NCBI GenBank assembly: GCA_964371695.1
Contig: CAYJOG010000027.1
Span: forward strand, 1 to 13,796
DNA: 13,796 nt
Source: CAYJOG01 sp964371695 [NCBI: uncultured bacterium]
GTDB lineage: Bacteria > CAYJOG01
Reading direction: 5' to 3'
Positions 1 through 5,914 of the stretch are shown here, piece after piece. The notes beneath the pieces are model-generated. The model worked only from the letters and a program-made list of their open reading frames with translations. It had not been told where the DNA came from and did no database searches. How positions within the stretch are numbered: position 1 is the first letter of the stretch; each line of letters starts with the position of its first letter. The translations under genes and the position numbers were made by a program.

Positions 1-178
1 CCTCTCCCCTTTACGGGGAGAGGGTGGCGCGGAGCGCCGGGTGAGGGGTAGGCAAAAAGCCGGGGCCGCAGGCCCCCACCTTGAACCCCCCTTTGGGGGG
101 TTTGGGGGGAGGTCGGATGGTCCGCCGCGCTGGTTTCGGCAACAGTCGGCCAGACAGAATGGAGAACGGATGGCGGGG

Positions 179-252
179 GCGCGGCAGCGCCGGGCATAAA
201 AAAAGATCAAAAACCTTATTTGGTTTTTCTTCATCGCCCGGCGCTGTCGCGC
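179..252. repeat. long nested hairpin, 17-bp outer arms
   Basis: Arms at 179-195 and 236-252 are reverse complements with a single mismatch. Inside them a second stem (209-215 AAAAACC with 222-228 GGTTTTT, six-base loop) forms an A/T-rich tip. The whole could fold into one 74-base structure. Similar architecture is seen in small palindromic intergenic repeats. Only one copy is present in the window, so repeat status is unproven. Confidence 0.6.
198..228 (-). terminator. possible intrinsic terminator for the trpA/SDR transcript
   Basis: Read on the minus strand, the stem formed by 222-228 and 209-215 is followed after four bases by seven consecutive T (complement of the A run at 198-204). It lies about 200 bases beyond the SDR-like gene's stop. 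The stem is mostly A-T, which makes it weak, but it sits inside the stronger 179-252 hairpin. Plausible, not certain. Confidence 0.35.
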
Positions 253-424
253 CGCTGGGCGCGCCCGGCAGCATCAATATGCTGCCGCAATCCCAAAAGA
301 CCGCCCACGCCCATTACCCGCCTGGGGCTTCGCCTTCGCTCCGCCCCAGTCTGCCCTCTCCCATGCAAGGCACGGGAGAGGGGAAAGGGCGGGCCTTTTC
401 TTTCCAGCTTCCAACTTCCTGCTC

Positions 425-1249
425 TTACCCCACCGTCCAGAACACGTCCTCACCCAGGGCCATGGACTGGGCCGTGTGGCCCAGGTGGGCCTGAAGGGCG
501 GCGGTGTCCAGCACACGGGTCCACAGCAGGGAAGCGGTTTCGCCGTTTTCAAAAATCACCTCACGCGCCAGCGGATGATGGGGATGCCGCTGCCAGTCGT
601 CCATCACCAGACCCAGGGGCCGGGGCGCGCCCCCCAACTGATACACCACCCAGGGCGCGGGGGCGGGGCCAGATGCGGGAAAAAGCAGCCCCTTCACACT
701 GTGCAATAAATGGGCCGAAGCGGCCACACACACCGGGGTTTCGGCGGGGGGCAACCGCAGCGGCCCCTCACCCGCTGCCAAGGCACGAAAGCCGCTGAAG
801 GCCGGGGCCGCTTCACCAGCGACTTCACCCACCCGCAGCACCGCCCCCGCCACTGAGCCAACATTCAGCGCCGCCAGCAGCGGGGCTTCGGCCATCAAGG
901 CCCGCGCCCCCAGCGGCGTGTCTGGCGTCAGGGGGTCCGCCACCAGCACCGGCTGGCGCACCGCCTGACCATAAACCTCGGCACTGGAAAGCAGCACCAC
1001 GCGCCAGGGCGCGGCCTGTTCCGCCGCCGTGGCCAGCAGGTTTTCCCACCAGCGCAGAAAACCAAAAAAGATTTCGGCGGTTTCCATCAGCGGCGGCTCA
1101 ACAAACCACAACGCCGGTTGTTCGCCGGTGAGGGGCGGCGGCTGGGCGGCGTCAAACCACAACACCGGCCCCGCGCCTGCGGGCTGGTTTTCAAAACACG
1201 CTCTGGCCGCGCCCACGGCGGGCCCCAGCAGCGCCAGGGGTGTGTTCAT
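425..1249 (-). CDS. degenerate SDR / NAD-dependent epimerase-like protein
   Basis: A 274-residue protein that keeps the outline of an extended short-chain dehydrogenase (sugar-nucleotide epimerase type). The second half of the fold is recognisable: a hydrophobic strand then SSAEVYG (about residues 89-95), a proline-rich segment, PLGARALMAE where an active family member has P-Y-G-x-S-K-x-x-x-E, and an LRVGEVAGE strand. The catalytic Tyr is Leu and the Lys is Ala. The N-terminal Gly-rich NAD loop is reduced to LALLGPAVGAAR. It is therefore probably not a normal oxidoreductase and may bind a ligand or act structurally. Its ATG overlaps the trpA stop (ATGA, 1246-1249), so the two are probably translationally coupled. 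Family assignment is inferred from weak motifs and the function is unknown. Base composition matches its neighbours. Confidence 0.7.
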   Translation of the reverse strand: MNTPLALLGPAVGAARACFENQPAGAGPVLWFDAAQPPPLTGEQPALWFVEPPLMETAEIFFGFLRWWENLLATAAEQAAPWRVVLLSSAEVYGQAVRQPVLVADPLTPDTPLGARALMAEAPLLAALNVGSVAGAVLRVGEVAGEAAPAFSGFRALAAGEGPLRLPPAETPVCVAASAHLLHSVKGLLFPASGPAPAPWVVYQLGGAPRPLGLVMDDWQRHPHHPLAREVIFENGETASLLWTRVLDTAALQAHLGHTAQSMALGEDVFWTVG

Positions 1250-2031
1250 TTTCCGTCCAGGCCCTGGCGCAGGCCCCTGAGCAGGGTGCGCTGGTCTTTT
1301 TCGCTCTCACGCAAATTGATGAGCGCGCTGGCGACAATCACGCCGTCGGCATGGGGCCGCAGCAGACTGGCGTGGGCCTTGCTGCTGATGCCAAACCCCA
1401 CCAGCACGGGGGTTTTGGTGAGGGACTTGAGGCTTTTCAGGAAGGGCAACAGGCGGGGGTCCAGATTTTTGCGTGCGCCGGTGATGCCGGTGGTGGAGAC
1501 GGCGTAGACAAAGCCGTCGCTGTGGCGGGCCACCAGGGCCTGACGGCTTTTGTCGGTGTTGGGCGTGGTGAGAAAAATTGTGCCCATGTCCAGCTTTTGG
1601 GCGATGCGGCGATAGTCGCGGCTTTGCTCCACCGGCAGGTCGCTCACAATGGTGGCGGCGATGCCCGACTGCTTCAGCTCCTTCAGGAACTTTTCCTCAC
1701 CCCGGCGATAAAGCGGGCTGACATAGGTCATGGCCACCAGGGGCACGGGGGTTTCGCGGCTCAGGGTGTGAATGAGCTTCAGCCCCCTGGCCAGGGTGAA
1801 ACCGGCGTCAAAGGCGCGGGCCGCCGAGGCCTGGATGGTGGGGCCGTCGGCCACCGGGTCGGAATAGGGAATGCCCACCTCAATGGCGTCGGCCCCTTGC
1901 TCGGTCATGAGCTGAATCTGACGGCGCGTGGCATCGGGTCCGCCGTCGTACAACATGGCAAAGGGCACCAGCAGGCGGCGGCCCTGGTTTTTCAGCTCCA
2001 TCAGGTGTTGTCCAAAACTTGAGCGCGACAC
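1246..2031 (-). CDS. trpA: tryptophan synthase alpha subunit
   Basis: TrpA cleaves indole-3-glycerol phosphate to indole and glyceraldehyde 3-phosphate in the cytoplasm; indole is then channelled to TrpB. The 261 residues match the usual length of about 260-270. The signature around residues 50-67 (IEVGIPYSDPVADGPTIQ) carries the catalytic Glu51 and Asp62. The later phosphate-binding segments TGITG (181-185), GFGIS (212-216) and the VASALI stretch (233-238) are present. Loop 1 is unusual: the common PFVTLGDP-type segment reads PFAMLYDGG, keeping the Asp but losing the Thr and the Gly-Asp-Pro turn. The start is GTG at 2031, chosen because MSRSSFGQHL aligns with normal TrpA N-termini; I see no Shine-Dalgarno sequence. 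No trpB is adjacent, so trpA is split from the usual trp operon here. The downstream SDR-like gene overlaps its stop. Confidence 0.95.
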   Translation of the reverse strand: MSRSSFGQHLMELKNQGRRLLVPFAMLYDGGPDATRRQIQLMTEQGADAIEVGIPYSDPVADGPTIQASAARAFDAGFTLARGLKLIHTLSRETPVPLVAMTYVSPLYRRGEEKFLKELKQSGIAATIVSDLPVEQSRDYRRIAQKLDMGTIFLTTPNTDKSRQALVARHSDGFVYAVSTTGITGARKNLDPRLLPFLKSLKSLTKTPVLVGFGISSKAHASLLRPHADGVIVASALINLRESEKDQRTLLRGLRQGLDGK

Positions 2032-2037
2032 CGGCGC

Positions 2038-2043
2038 ATTGTA
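2038..2043 (-). promoter_or_regulatory. possible -10 element of trpA (near-leaderless)
   Basis: On the minus strand TACAAT (one mismatch to TATAAT) lies about six bases before the trpA GTG codon. Transcription would begin within a few bases of that codon, giving a leaderless or nearly leaderless mRNA, consistent with the missing Shine-Dalgarno sequence. No good -35 is visible, so this is tentative. Confidence 0.3.
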
Positions 2044-2143
2044 AGGAAAAACAAAGCAGGTGGCTTGGAGTGTTCACTGGTTTGGTCAGGGCGGCATTGC
2101 TTCGGGTTACTTGAAGGGTGGCGTCATTCCCGTGAAGGCGGCA

Positions 2144-2282
2144 GTAGCCCCGGCGTCCCGCCGGGAGCATCAACCGCGCCAAAGGCGCGCACCATTCAGA
2201 TTGCTCTTCATACTTCCCTGAAAAAACCCTGTTTGGTGACGCCTTCGGCGTTTTTTTTCTCCCGGCGGGACGCCGGGGCTAC
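2144..2282. repeat. inverted-repeat-bounded element, 24-bp perfect arms
   Basis: Positions 2144-2167 and 2259-2282 are exact reverse complements over 24 bases (GTAGCCCCGGCG... against ...CGCCGGGGCTAC). Each arm is itself palindromic (CCCGGC with GCCGGG). The 91 bases between them include a GCGCC/GGCGC hairpin and the terminator. The arrangement looks like a small non-coding mobile repeat, or two repeat units in opposite orientation. No target-site duplication is evident. Confidence 0.6.
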
Positions 2283-2310
2283 CAATAAACCTGACAGCAA
2301 TGGACACCGC
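2215..2310 (+). repeat. 96-base dispersed repeat, copy A
   Basis: By hand alignment it matches 11957-12052 at 93 of 96 positions with no gaps. The order is TCCCTGAAAAAACCCTG, a hairpin-plus-T-run terminator, a GC-rich dyad (CCCGGC/GCCGGG), and a conserved tail ending in TGGACACCGC. The two copies are 9.7 kb apart in unrelated gene contexts. Confidence 0.9.
2239..2258 (+). terminator. intrinsic terminator inside repeat copy A
   Basis: Stem ACGCC (2239-2243), loop TTC, stem GGCGT (2247-2251), then a run of eight T ending at 2258. It is oriented to stop plus-strand transcription, but no plus-strand gene lies to its left in this window. Here it would act only as an insulator ahead of the hydrolase promoter. 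Confidence 0.7.
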
Positions 2311-2347
2311 CGCTACGCCTGTTGAAGGGGCTCTGGTCACCCCCTGC

Positions 2348-2375
2348 TTGCCATCCCGCCTCAAATCCGTAAAAT
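2348..2375 (+). promoter_or_regulatory. sigma70-type promoter for the alpha/beta hydrolase
   Basis: TTGCCA at 2348-2353 and TAAAAT at 2370-2375 each differ from consensus by one base and are 16 bases apart. Transcription would start near 2382, giving a leader of about 24 bases before the ATG at 2406. Confidence 0.6.
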
Positions 2376-2392
2376 GACTTGCGAGTCATTTT
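2371..2392. promoter_or_regulatory. perfect palindrome over the -10/start site (putative operator)
   Basis: Half-sites AAAATGACT (2371-2379) and AGTCATTTT (2384-2392) are exact reverse complements around a TGCG centre. The dyad covers most of the -10 hexamer and the predicted start site and ends one base before the Shine-Dalgarno sequence. Its size and symmetry fit a dimeric repressor such as a TetR-family protein (inference). In RNA only its right part would be transcribed, so a DNA site is more likely than an mRNA hairpin. Confidence 0.6.
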
Positions 2393-2393
2393 T

Positions 2394-2398
2394 GGAGG
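2394..2398 (+). promoter_or_regulatory. ribosome binding site deciding the hydrolase start
   Basis: GGAGG, seven bases before ATG 2406. This is the clearest Shine-Dalgarno sequence on the plus strand and argues against the longer TTG-started frame. Confidence 0.8.
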
Positions 2399-2405
2399 TC
2401 CATCC

Positions 2406-3287
2406 ATGCCCCTTACGGTTACCCATCATCCAGACCTGTTGCACCGAGACATCCACCGCCAGTGCTGGCGCATTGGCGGCCAGACGGTGTGGGGCGTGCA
2501 GGGCGGCGAAAACAGCCCCGGCCAGCACCTGCCCCCCGTGCTGGTGCTCCACGGCCTGGGCAGCGACATAGACGAATACCAGCCCCTGTTCAGCACACTG
2601 GGACAACACCGGCGTTTTCTGGCCTATGACCACCCCGGTTTTGGCCCCCACGCCCACGACGTGCAGGCCGTGAGTGTGGAAGCAATGGCCGACGTGGCCG
2701 CCGGTGTGATTGAGCAGATCGCCGGTGAGCCGGTGGACCTGATGGGGGCCAGCATGGGGGGTCTGGTGAGCCTGTGCCTGATGGCCCGTTATCCGCATCT
2801 GGTGCAGCGGGGTGTGCTGATGGCCCCCGCCGGAGCCAGCACCCACCGCCCGGCGCAGTCGCGGGCGCTGGCTTTCATGGCCCGGCAGATGCACACCCCC
2901 TGGGCACAGGCGGCCTGGCTGCTCACCATGCTCAAGCTCTCGCAGGACAACATCCCCGAACCCTTCACCCGCTGGCAGTGGCTGCGGCGTTTTTCGCGGC
3001 GGCGCTGCCGCACCGAATTTGGCGCGCAGGGGGCGAACTTTTTGAGCGCCGCCTCGGCGGTGCTGGCCTCTGGCAACGGGGCGGACTGGGCCAGGCAGGT
3101 GCAACAGCCCGTGCTGATTCTGCAGGGCACAGCCGACACCATTGTGCCGGTGTCCAGCTCCGAGCAATATCTGCGGCTGCTGCCGGGCGCGCAAATGGAG
3201 ATTCTTGAGGGCGGGTTTCATTCCATGCCCATCCTGCATCCCCAGTGGGTGCTGGAAACCGCCCTGCCCTGGCTGGCGGGTGAATAG
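2406..3287 (+). CDS. alpha/beta hydrolase
   Basis: A 293-residue alpha/beta-hydrolase-fold protein, predicted to be a cytoplasmic serine esterase, lipase or C-C bond hydrolase; the substrate is unknown. The oxyanion-hole motif HGLG is at 49-52, the nucleophile elbow GASMGG places Ser at 116, the acid is Asp244 in GTADTIVP, and the catalytic His is 272 in GGFHSMP. A variable cap lies between about 145 and 225. I chose ATG 2406 over the upstream TTG at 2379 because GGAGG at 2394-2398 sits seven bases before it and the predicted promoter would begin the mRNA after 2379. It has its own promoter with a strong palindrome, so it appears individually regulated. There is no signal peptide. No neighbour indicates a pathway. 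Confidence 0.92.
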   Translation: MPLTVTHHPDLLHRDIHRQCWRIGGQTVWGVQGGENSPGQHLPPVLVLHGLGSDIDEYQPLFSTLGQHRRFLAYDHPGFGPHAHDVQAVSVEAMADVAAGVIEQIAGEPVDLMGASMGGLVSLCLMARYPHLVQRGVLMAPAGASTHRPAQSRALAFMARQMHTPWAQAAWLLTMLKLSQDNIPEPFTRWQWLRRFSRRRCRTEFGAQGANFLSAASAVLASGNGADWARQVQQPVLILQGTADTIVPVSSSEQYLRLLPGAQMEILEGGFHSMPILHPQWVLETALPWLAGE

Positions 3288-3651
3288 AGCAAATTCATAG
3301 TAAATGAAGACAAGAAAGGGCACTTGGCTGCGGGGCAAAAATAGCCAGCCCTGCTTATATTTTCTGGTTCGCCGGTTTCATCCGTGAAACCTTGCAAACA
3401 ACGCCGCACGGCTCAGCCCGACCCAAAAAAGGTTGCATTGATCAAATATTTATGTTGGGACAAGCCTTTCTTCAAGCCCCCACCGTGCTTCACCGGCGGC
3501 GGAATCGGCCATCCATGGCCTCTGGCCACGGGTGTCGCCACCATTGGCGGGTGGTCTACATCTACTTCGATAATGCTCTAGATCGCCCAACATGACCCAC
3601 GTCATATTTTTTGAATAAACTCGCCCCACCCGCCGCGCCCACCATCGCAAA
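3288..3651. other. non-coding region with small palindromes
   Basis: No gene is supported in these 364 bases. Visible dyads are 3374-3380/3385-3391 (GGTTTCA with TGAAACC, loop TCCG), 3508-3513/3516-3521 (GGCCAT with ATGGCC), a CGCCA/TGGCG pair near 3534-3547, and 3592-3596/3601-3605 (ATGAC with GTCAT, loop CCAC) followed by a T-rich stretch. A GATAAT at 3569-3574 could be a -10 for the radical SAM gene, with only a poor TTGGCG 19 bases upstream. I looked for a cobalamin riboswitch because the next gene has a B12 domain, and saw no convincing B12 box. Confidence 0.5.
3592..3605. promoter_or_regulatory. short palindrome upstream of the radical SAM gene
   Basis: ATGAC and GTCAT half-sites around CCAC, about 47-60 bases before the 3652 codon. 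The half-site equals the core of the palindrome at 2371-2392, but the spacing is two bases shorter. It could be an operator or a weak hairpin followed by a T-rich run. Confidence 0.35.
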
Positions 3652-3681
3652 ATGAAAGGTTCACCCCCCTGGGGCACCGGC

Positions 3682-5211
3682 ATGAACGTGGTTCTCCTTC
3701 ATCCTCCGCTTCGCACTCACCGGCGCAACATCGCCAGCGGCATTGTGTCGCCACCCCTGTGGGCCGCGCTGCTGGCCCCGCTGGTGCAGCAGCAGGGCCA
3801 CACCGTGAGCGTGGTGGACACCGTGGGCGAAGCGCCGGACCACCTCTGGCCCCACGGCGGCGGCTGGTTCCGGGGCCTGGACTTTGCCGCCACCGCCCGG
3901 CGCATTCACCCTGAAACCAACGTGGTGCTGGTGTCGTGCATGTACTCGTCGTCGTGGCCCATGGTGCGGGATCTGCTGGCGCACCTGATGCCGCTGTTGC
4001 CGCAGGCGGTTTTTGTGGTGGGGGGCGAGCACACCTCGGCGCTGCCCGAAACCGTCTTCGCCCAGTCCGCCGCCCAGGTGATTGTGCTGGGCGAAGGCGA
4101 AGAAACCCTCACCGAACTGCTGGCCCGGCTTGAGACACAAAACATCCGCCACCTAAACCTGCATGGTGTGCGGGGAACGTGGTGGCGCGACGCCGCTGGC
4201 GTGGTCCATGCAGAAAACCCGCGCCCCCGCCTGCGCCAACTGGACGACCTGCCCCAGGCCGACTGGTCGCTGCTGCCCATGGACAGTTATTTTTCGCTTC
4301 GGGCCGGCCACGGCAGCGACCAGGGGTTTTACCTGCCCATGCTGGCGAGCCGGGGGTGCCCCTATCGCTGCACCTTCTGCGCCAGCCCCGCCAGTTGGGG
4401 CGCGCCCTGGGTGGCCCGCAGCCCGGCGCGGGTGGTGCAGGAAATGCTTCAGCACCACGCCCGCTACGGCGTGTCAGACTTCCACTTCACCGACCTCACC
4501 ATGTTGGGGTCCAGGGAGTGGATGCACGATTTCTGCCACGCGCTCATTGAAAAACAGGCGAGTCTCACGTGGCAGATTCCCACCGGCACCCGCAGCGAAC
4601 ACATGAGCGCTGAACTGGCGGCGCTCATGAAACAGGCGGGATGCACGCATCTTTCTTTCGCCATCGAGTCGGGCGACCCCGACATGCTGGGGCGCGTGGG
4701 CAAACAGCTCAACCTGCAAAAACAGCGCCAGAGCGCCCGTGCGGTGCTGCGGTCGGGCCTCCACCTGTTCGGATTTTTCATCATTGGGTTTCCGCAGGAG
4801 ACCTGGGCAAGCCTGTGGCGCACCTGGGGGCAGGTGATGCGCTACGCCGCCATGGGCATGCACGAAATCCACGTGAGCGCCTTTGCCCCCGTGCCCGGCT
4901 GCACCGAGTTCCGCATGATGCAGCAGAGCGGGCGCATCACGGTGGACGACGATTTTCTCACCCGCATTTTCAACTGGGCCACGCTGGGACATCAGGAAAC
5001 TTTCTGCCCGGCGTTTTCCACACGCGCCCTGCGGGCGCTGGTGTTTTTTTTCTTCACCAGTTTTTTTGTGGTGAGTTGGGCGCTGCGCCCATGGCGGCCC
5101 CTGGGCGAGTTGTGGAGCCTGCTGGTGCATCGCAGGCCCAGCGGCAAACTGGTGCGGGTGCTGCGCAGTTTTTGGGGCATAAGGCGGTTACAGGCCAAAT
5201 CGGGGCCGTGA
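3682..5211 (+). CDS. B12-binding-domain radical SAM protein
   Basis: A 509-residue protein with an N-terminal cobalamin-binding-like Rossmann domain (about 1-180, opening MNVVLLHPP, with VVGGEHTSALPE and VLGEGEET) and a radical SAM core (about 220-420) whose CxxxCxxC cluster motif is GCPYRCTFC (Cys226, 230, 233). Downstream are the SAM-binding FAIESGDPDML and FFIIGFPQET segments. Such enzymes bind a [4Fe-4S] cluster and SAM; many in this class methylate or rearrange unreactive carbons of lipids, cofactors or natural products. The substrate cannot be told here. The C-terminal 60 residues include a very hydrophobic stretch (VFFFFTSFFVV) then an amphipathic basic tail, suggesting membrane contact. 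I prefer ATG 3682 because family members begin with this strand and GGGG lies seven bases upstream; an in-frame ATG at 3652 would add ten residues. It is a single gene, convergent with the hydrogenase operon. Confidence 0.9.
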   Translation: MNVVLLHPPLRTHRRNIASGIVSPPLWAALLAPLVQQQGHTVSVVDTVGEAPDHLWPHGGGWFRGLDFAATARRIHPETNVVLVSCMYSSSWPMVRDLLAHLMPLLPQAVFVVGGEHTSALPETVFAQSAAQVIVLGEGEETLTELLARLETQNIRHLNLHGVRGTWWRDAAGVVHAENPRPRLRQLDDLPQADWSLLPMDSYFSLRAGHGSDQGFYLPMLASRGCPYRCTFCASPASWGAPWVARSPARVVQEMLQHHARYGVSDFHFTDLTMLGSREWMHDFCHALIEKQASLTWQIPTGTRSEHMSAELAALMKQAGCTHLSFAIESGDPDMLGRVGKQLNLQKQRQSARAVLRSGLHLFGFFIIGFPQETWASLWRTWGQVMRYAAMGMHEIHVSAFAPVPGCTEFRMMQQSGRITVDDDFLTRIFNWATLGHQETFCPAFSTRALRALVFFFFTSFFVVSWALRPWRPLGELWSLLVHRRPSGKLVRVLRSFWGIRRLQAKSGP

Positions 5212-5910
5212 TCACTCCTCGCCAATCGCGCCAATCGCCAGGCGCTTGAGCAACCCCGCCCGCCACAGTCCCGCCAGTGCCGGGCAGGCCGCCAGCGAGA
5301 GGGTCTCGGCGGCGTTGTCCCGTGGGTGGTGTTTGATGAACGTGGCGCGGGACACGGTGAAATGCGCAAAGGGCCTTTCGGTGAGTTTCAACGTGTCGCC
5401 CGCCTGCACTTCGCCCTCTTGCATCACACGAAAATACCAGCCCGACCGCCCCGTGCGGATGACCTCTTTAATCAAGCCCTTGTCACCCCAGCGCCCCGCC
5501 AGTTTCCAGCAGGGGTCGCGGGGCTGGGACACCTGCACCACCGCGCCCCCCAGTTCAAACACGTCGCCGATGCACACCCCCGTTTCGTCCAGGCCCGACA
5601 GCGTGAAGTTTTCACCAAATCCCCCCGCCCTGATTTCCTTCATCGCAGGCCGTTTTCGCCACTCGGCGTAATGATCCCCGCAATAAGCCAGGGCGGCTTT
5701 CTCCGGCCCACCATGCACCAGGGGCGTGGCCTGTTCATCCTGCGCCAGACCGGTGCGGGAAAGAAAAACAGGCCCCGCCACCGGCTCTTTGAAAATGGCG
5801 CTGCGGAACGGTTTTGGTTTTGGGCCGGGCAGGTCCGCTGCCCCCAACTGGCGCACACGGCCCACCTGCAACGACAACAGTTTTGCCTCAGATTCTGTTT
5901 TGGTGGACAT
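5212..5910 (-). CDS. MOSC domain protein (YiiM-like)
   Basis: A 232-residue MOSC-domain protein resembling E. coli YiiM in length and layout. HGGPEKA (66-72), GGFGENFT (96-103) and QPRDPCWKLA (129-138) are the family hallmarks; Cys134 is the conserved reactive or molybdenum-cofactor-binding cysteine. A helical C-terminal extension follows from about 175. MOSC proteins are linked to molybdenum cofactor sulfur chemistry and to reduction of N-hydroxylated bases; a physiological role here is unknown. The ATG lies four bases after the hydA stop, so it is the last gene of the hydrogenase operon. Whether that reflects function or convenience is open. Its stop directly abuts the radical SAM stop at 5209-5211. 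Confidence 0.9.
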   Translation of the reverse strand: MSTKTESEAKLLSLQVGRVRQLGAADLPGPKPKPFRSAIFKEPVAGPVFLSRTGLAQDEQATPLVHGGPEKAALAYCGDHYAEWRKRPAMKEIRAGGFGENFTLSGLDETGVCIGDVFELGGAVVQVSQPRDPCWKLAGRWGDKGLIKEVIRTGRSGWYFRVMQEGEVQAGDTLKLTERPFAHFTVSRATFIKHHPRDNAAETLSLAACPALAGLWRAGLLKRLAIGAIGEE

Positions 5911-5914
5911 GGCT

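Larger units (their letters stand above)
1..424. repeat. gene-free intergenic patch packed with inverted repeats
   Basis: I see no convincing gene here; the open frames are low-complexity and overlap strong dyads. Perfect or near-perfect inverted repeats occur one after another: 1-9/15-23 (CCTCTCCCC with GGGGAGAGG), 26-30/34-38, 62-67/71-76 (GGGGCC with GGCCCC), 84-91/95-102 (AACCCCCC with GGGGGGTT, loop TTT), 179-195/236-252 (17 bp, one mismatch), 266-274/279-287 (CGGCAGCAT with ATGCTGCCG), 322-328/343-349, and 354-362/374-382 (CCCTCTCCC with GGGAGAGGG). The first and last belong to one sequence type. The patch lies downstream of the minus-strand trpA/SDR pair, so part of it probably ends that transcript. 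The rest looks like a pile-up of short intergenic repeat elements. That it is a repeat mosaic is inference; the dyads are directly visible. Confidence 0.7.
2032..2405. other. divergent intergenic region trpA / hydrolase
   Basis: The region holds no gene. From left to right it has the possible trpA -10, a stretch at 2121-2141 resembling common GTCATTCCC-type intergenic repeats, a GC-rich arm at 2144-2167, a small GCGCC/GGCGC hairpin at 2177-2189, the 96-base repeat with its terminator (2215-2310), and the hydrolase promoter and palindrome (2348-2392). Confidence 0.6.

Noticed and set aside
1-424. CRISPR array
   Set aside because: The repeated units are inverted, of different sequences and unevenly spaced; there are no direct repeats with unique spacers.
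11-798. Several open frames of 77-192 codons in the left gap and opposite the SDR gene
   Set aside because: They are low-complexity Pro/Arg/Gly-rich, run through hairpins or antisense to a better-supported gene, and show no family motifs.
1240-2022. A 260-codon plus-strand frame opposite trpA
   Set aside because: Shadow of trpA in GC-rich DNA; the minus-strand protein is unmistakably TrpA.
2065-2325. An 86-codon plus-strand frame in the trpA/hydrolase gap
   Set aside because: It runs through the inverted repeats and the terminator of copy A, and the similar short frame at copy B arises from the same repeat sequence.
2361-3338. A 325-codon minus-strand frame opposite the hydrolase
   Set aside because: Gln/His/Gly-rich shadow with no motif; the plus-strand frame carries a full catalytic triad.
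3288-3651. Cobalamin riboswitch ahead of the B12-domain gene
   Set aside because: I could not find a B12-box or the expected paired elements; the dyads here are short. A covariance-model search would settle it.
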